Shown here in pieces: positions 62,573-64,000 of a stretch of 64,000 bases of DNA. The translations under genes and the position numbers were made by a program. Location of the stretch: contig DKQT01000032.1 of the NCBI GenBank assembly GCA_002471845.1, positions 1 to 64,000 of the forward strand. Reading direction: 5' to 3'. This DNA is from Fidelibacterota bacterium UBA7301. Lineage in GTDB: Bacteria > Fidelibacterota > Marinisomatia > Marinisomatales > TCS55. The first letter of the stretch is position 1. Each line of letters begins with the position of its first letter. The notes beneath the pieces are model-generated. The model ran no database searches, was not told the origin of the DNA, and saw nothing but the letters and a program-made list of their open reading frames with translations.

Positions 62573-64000
62573 TCTTTAAGGTTATTTCTTTTTCGCCCCG
62601 CATCACTACCACCTCCACCATCTCTCCCGGCTTTAACTCTGCCAAGCGGTACATATAATCATAAATATTCTTAATATCTTTTCCACCAATGGATGTAATG
62701 ATGTCTCCTTTTTGCATTCCCGCTTTGCCCGCCGGACCTTCTTTTTTGGCCCCGTCAATTTCAAGGCCTACTGCATCACTTCCATAAGATGGAATTACGC
62801 CTAAGGTTACGTTAAAACTCCGTCGTGACTGGGTAGCCTCCTTCGGTCCCGCTTCTGTAAAGACCGGTTTTTCTGCTGCATTGCTAAAGCCAAGTGTCAC
62901 ATCATAGATCAAGTCTAGAATTTGTTTTTCGCCGGCAGCATTGATGTGCTCCCAATCATCAGTTGGCTTATGATAGTCGGTATGGGTGCCGGTGAAAAAG
63001 AACAAAACCGGGACATCATTCACATAAAAGCTGGCATGGTCGCTGGGGCCGTACCCTTCTTTGCTCATTTTCAAATGGAGATCATAACCTTGGTTCACCT
63101 CATTCAAGATGGATTCAAACCCAGGGGAAGTGCCGATGCCGCCCACGGTGATTTTCCCTTCTGACATACGGCCGATCATATCCATGTTGATCATGGCAGT
63201 GACCTTGCTAAAATCAATGGTGGGGTTATTCACAAAATATTTTGAACCTAAAAGGCCCTCTTCTTCTGCATTGAAAGCCATTAATAAAATTGATCTCTTA
63301 AGTTCATTTCGATTGGCGGATAATTTTTCCGCCAATTCCAAGATGCCCGCAGTACCGGAGGCATTGTCGTCCGCCCCATTGTGAACAGCATTAGAATCAG
63401 GTGTGAGTGAACCGGTCCCTTCGCCCCCAAAACCCAAATGATCAAAGTGAGCGCCGAGTACAATATATTCATTTTTCAATTCATGATCCGCTCCTGGAAT
63501 AAGACCAATTACGTTTGGTACATCCACAAATTCTTTTTCCAGGATTACTTCGGCGGATATTTTTTTATCCACCAAAAATGATTGGGGCGAATGATTATCA
63601 TCCAAATAGCCTTGTAATACATCTATCTTTTGATCTAATAAATAATCGGCAACTTTTCTGGAAACCTGCAAAACCAGTATATCAACTGCCGTTGAATTGG
63701 GTGAATGCTTTAGTGGGATCAGTTCATCTTCATCCCCGCCTTGGTTCACGAAAAGAATACCGGCGGCTTTTTGGTCCCGGGCCAGCATGGCTTTTTTCCG
63801 CAAAGGTAGATGTTCCGCAAAATCTGAATGGGGGTGGTCTCCGCCAGGTGCGCCTCTCAATATCATCACCCATTTTCCTTCCGCATCAATTCCATCATAA
63901 TCACTCCACTTGACCGAATCATCAATACTAAAACCATAGCCGGCAAAAACAATTTTTTCATCAAGTATTCCATTAGAAGAAAATTCCAAAGGGATAAAAT
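62562..64000 (-). CDS. M28-family zinc peptidase with PA and PDZ domains (N-terminus beyond the right edge)
   Basis: Probably exported aminopeptidase. The frame stays open past 64000, so an apparent TTG start at 63989 is only an internal codon and the N-terminus is missing. Visible order: PA domain (VFAGYGFSIDD...GKWVMILRGAPGGDHPHSD...AGILFVNQGGDEDE), M28 catalytic domain with ligands in LGAHFDHLGFGG, GADDNASGTAGILELA, NAEEEGLLGSKYF, INMDMIGRM and GPSDHASFY, and a C-terminal PDZ domain (SDAVGLEIDGAKKEGPAGKAGMQKGDIITSIGG). Confidence 0.92.
   Translation of the reverse strand, partial: FIPLEFSSNGILDEKIVFAGYGFSIDDSVKWSDYDGIDAEGKWVMILRGAPGGDHPHSDFAEHLPLRKKAMLARDQKAAGILFVNQGGDEDELIPLKHSPNSTAVDILVLQVSRKVADYLLDQKIDVLQGYLDDNHSPQSFLVDKKISAEVILEKEFVDVPNVIGLIPGADHELKNEYIVLGAHFDHLGFGGEGTGSLTPDSNAVHNGADDNASGTAGILELAEKLSANRNELKRSILLMAFNAEEEGLLGSKYFVNNPTIDFSKVTAMINMDMIGRMSEGKITVGGIGTSPGFESILNEVNQGYDLHLKMSKEGYGPSDHASFYVNDVPVLFFFTGTHTDYHKPTDDWEHINAAGEKQILDLIYDVTLGFSNAAEKPVFTEAGPKEATQSRRSFNVTLGVIPSYGSDAVGLEIDGAKKEGPAGKAGMQKGDIITSIGGKDIKNIYDYMYRLAELKPGEMVEVVVMRGEKEITLKINL

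Noticed and set aside
63987..63989. TTG at 63989 as start of the M28 peptidase
   Set aside because: It falls within a PA-domain sequence, and the frame continues open to the window edge.

Overview
This window looks like chromosome from a Gram-negative bacterium of the Fibrobacterota-Chlorobiota-Bacteroidota (FCB) group. The evidence is a SusC/SusD-type pair, a second TonB-dependent receptor with a carboxypeptidase-regulatory-like N-terminus, a PorV/PorQ-family barrel, and proteins ending in 'YPNPFN'-type C-terminal sorting domains of the type IX secretion (T9SS) kind. Clear Shine-Dalgarno (SD) sequences precede most genes, often GGAGG 5-7 nt before the start. Most Bacteroidota lack these, so a lineage such as Candidatus Marinimicrobia (SAR406) or another non-Bacteroidota FCB phylum fits better. 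The phylum is an inference. No rRNA, tRNA, CRISPR array, insertion sequence or phage module was recognised.

Layout. 1-14300, almost all on the minus strand, is core metabolism and information processing. In transcription order it holds two outer-membrane proteins, an amidase, murI, folC, rho, a Cas6b-like protein, an aspartate-type aminotransferase, rpmE, yqhQ, prfA, prmC and the start of dnaE. 14300-15070 holds two paralogous ~70-aa membrane proteins, each bracketed by strong hairpins. 15070-16712 is eno-ftsB (+). 16709-20853 (minus) is a rhomboid protease, a 66-aa ORF, a permuted-papain-like (DUF4105/Lnb-like) protein, recO and an archaeal/eukaryotic-type proS. 20992-28278 (+) is a run of tightly packed genes: amidohydrolase, TrmH-family methyltransferase, CPBP protease, mgtE, DUF3108 protein, small membrane protein, a degenerate AroQ-like protein and an M23 lipoprotein.

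28275-38000 (minus) holds an octaheme cytochrome lipoprotein and a compact operon: TonB receptor, 1175-aa surface protein with sorting domain, PorV-like barrel. 38440-43216 (+) is an M14 carboxypeptidase and an FG-GAP/ASPIC lipoprotein. 43279-48730 (minus) is a small lipoprotein and a SusD/SusC pair. 48986-57687 (+) has an SDR plus steroid 5-alpha-reductase-like pair, a lamin-tail/T9SS protein followed by a 56-aa protein with an exosortase-like tail, ssb, a second amidohydrolase, an M20 peptidase and plsC. 57716-60297 (minus) is a Tat-exported two-subunit molybdenum hydroxylase. The window ends with a PD40 propeller protein, an MltB-like transglycosylase and a partial M28 peptidase.

The combined picture is of a heterotroph with many exported proteins that takes up polymers or peptides. 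It has two TonB uptake systems and several secreted peptidases (M14, M23, M28), alongside amidohydrolases, a probably cytosolic M20 peptidase and a c-type cytochrome. The most unusual item is a Cas6b-fold protein (5769-6821). It sits between rho and the aminotransferase gene, lacks the N-terminal catalytic histidines, carries a long charged tail and has no CRISPR locus in view, which suggests a domesticated RNA-binding protein. Other points of interest are an AroQ homologue that has lost its catalytic residues, the hairpin-bracketed small membrane paralogues, and two long perfect palindromes at gene boundaries.
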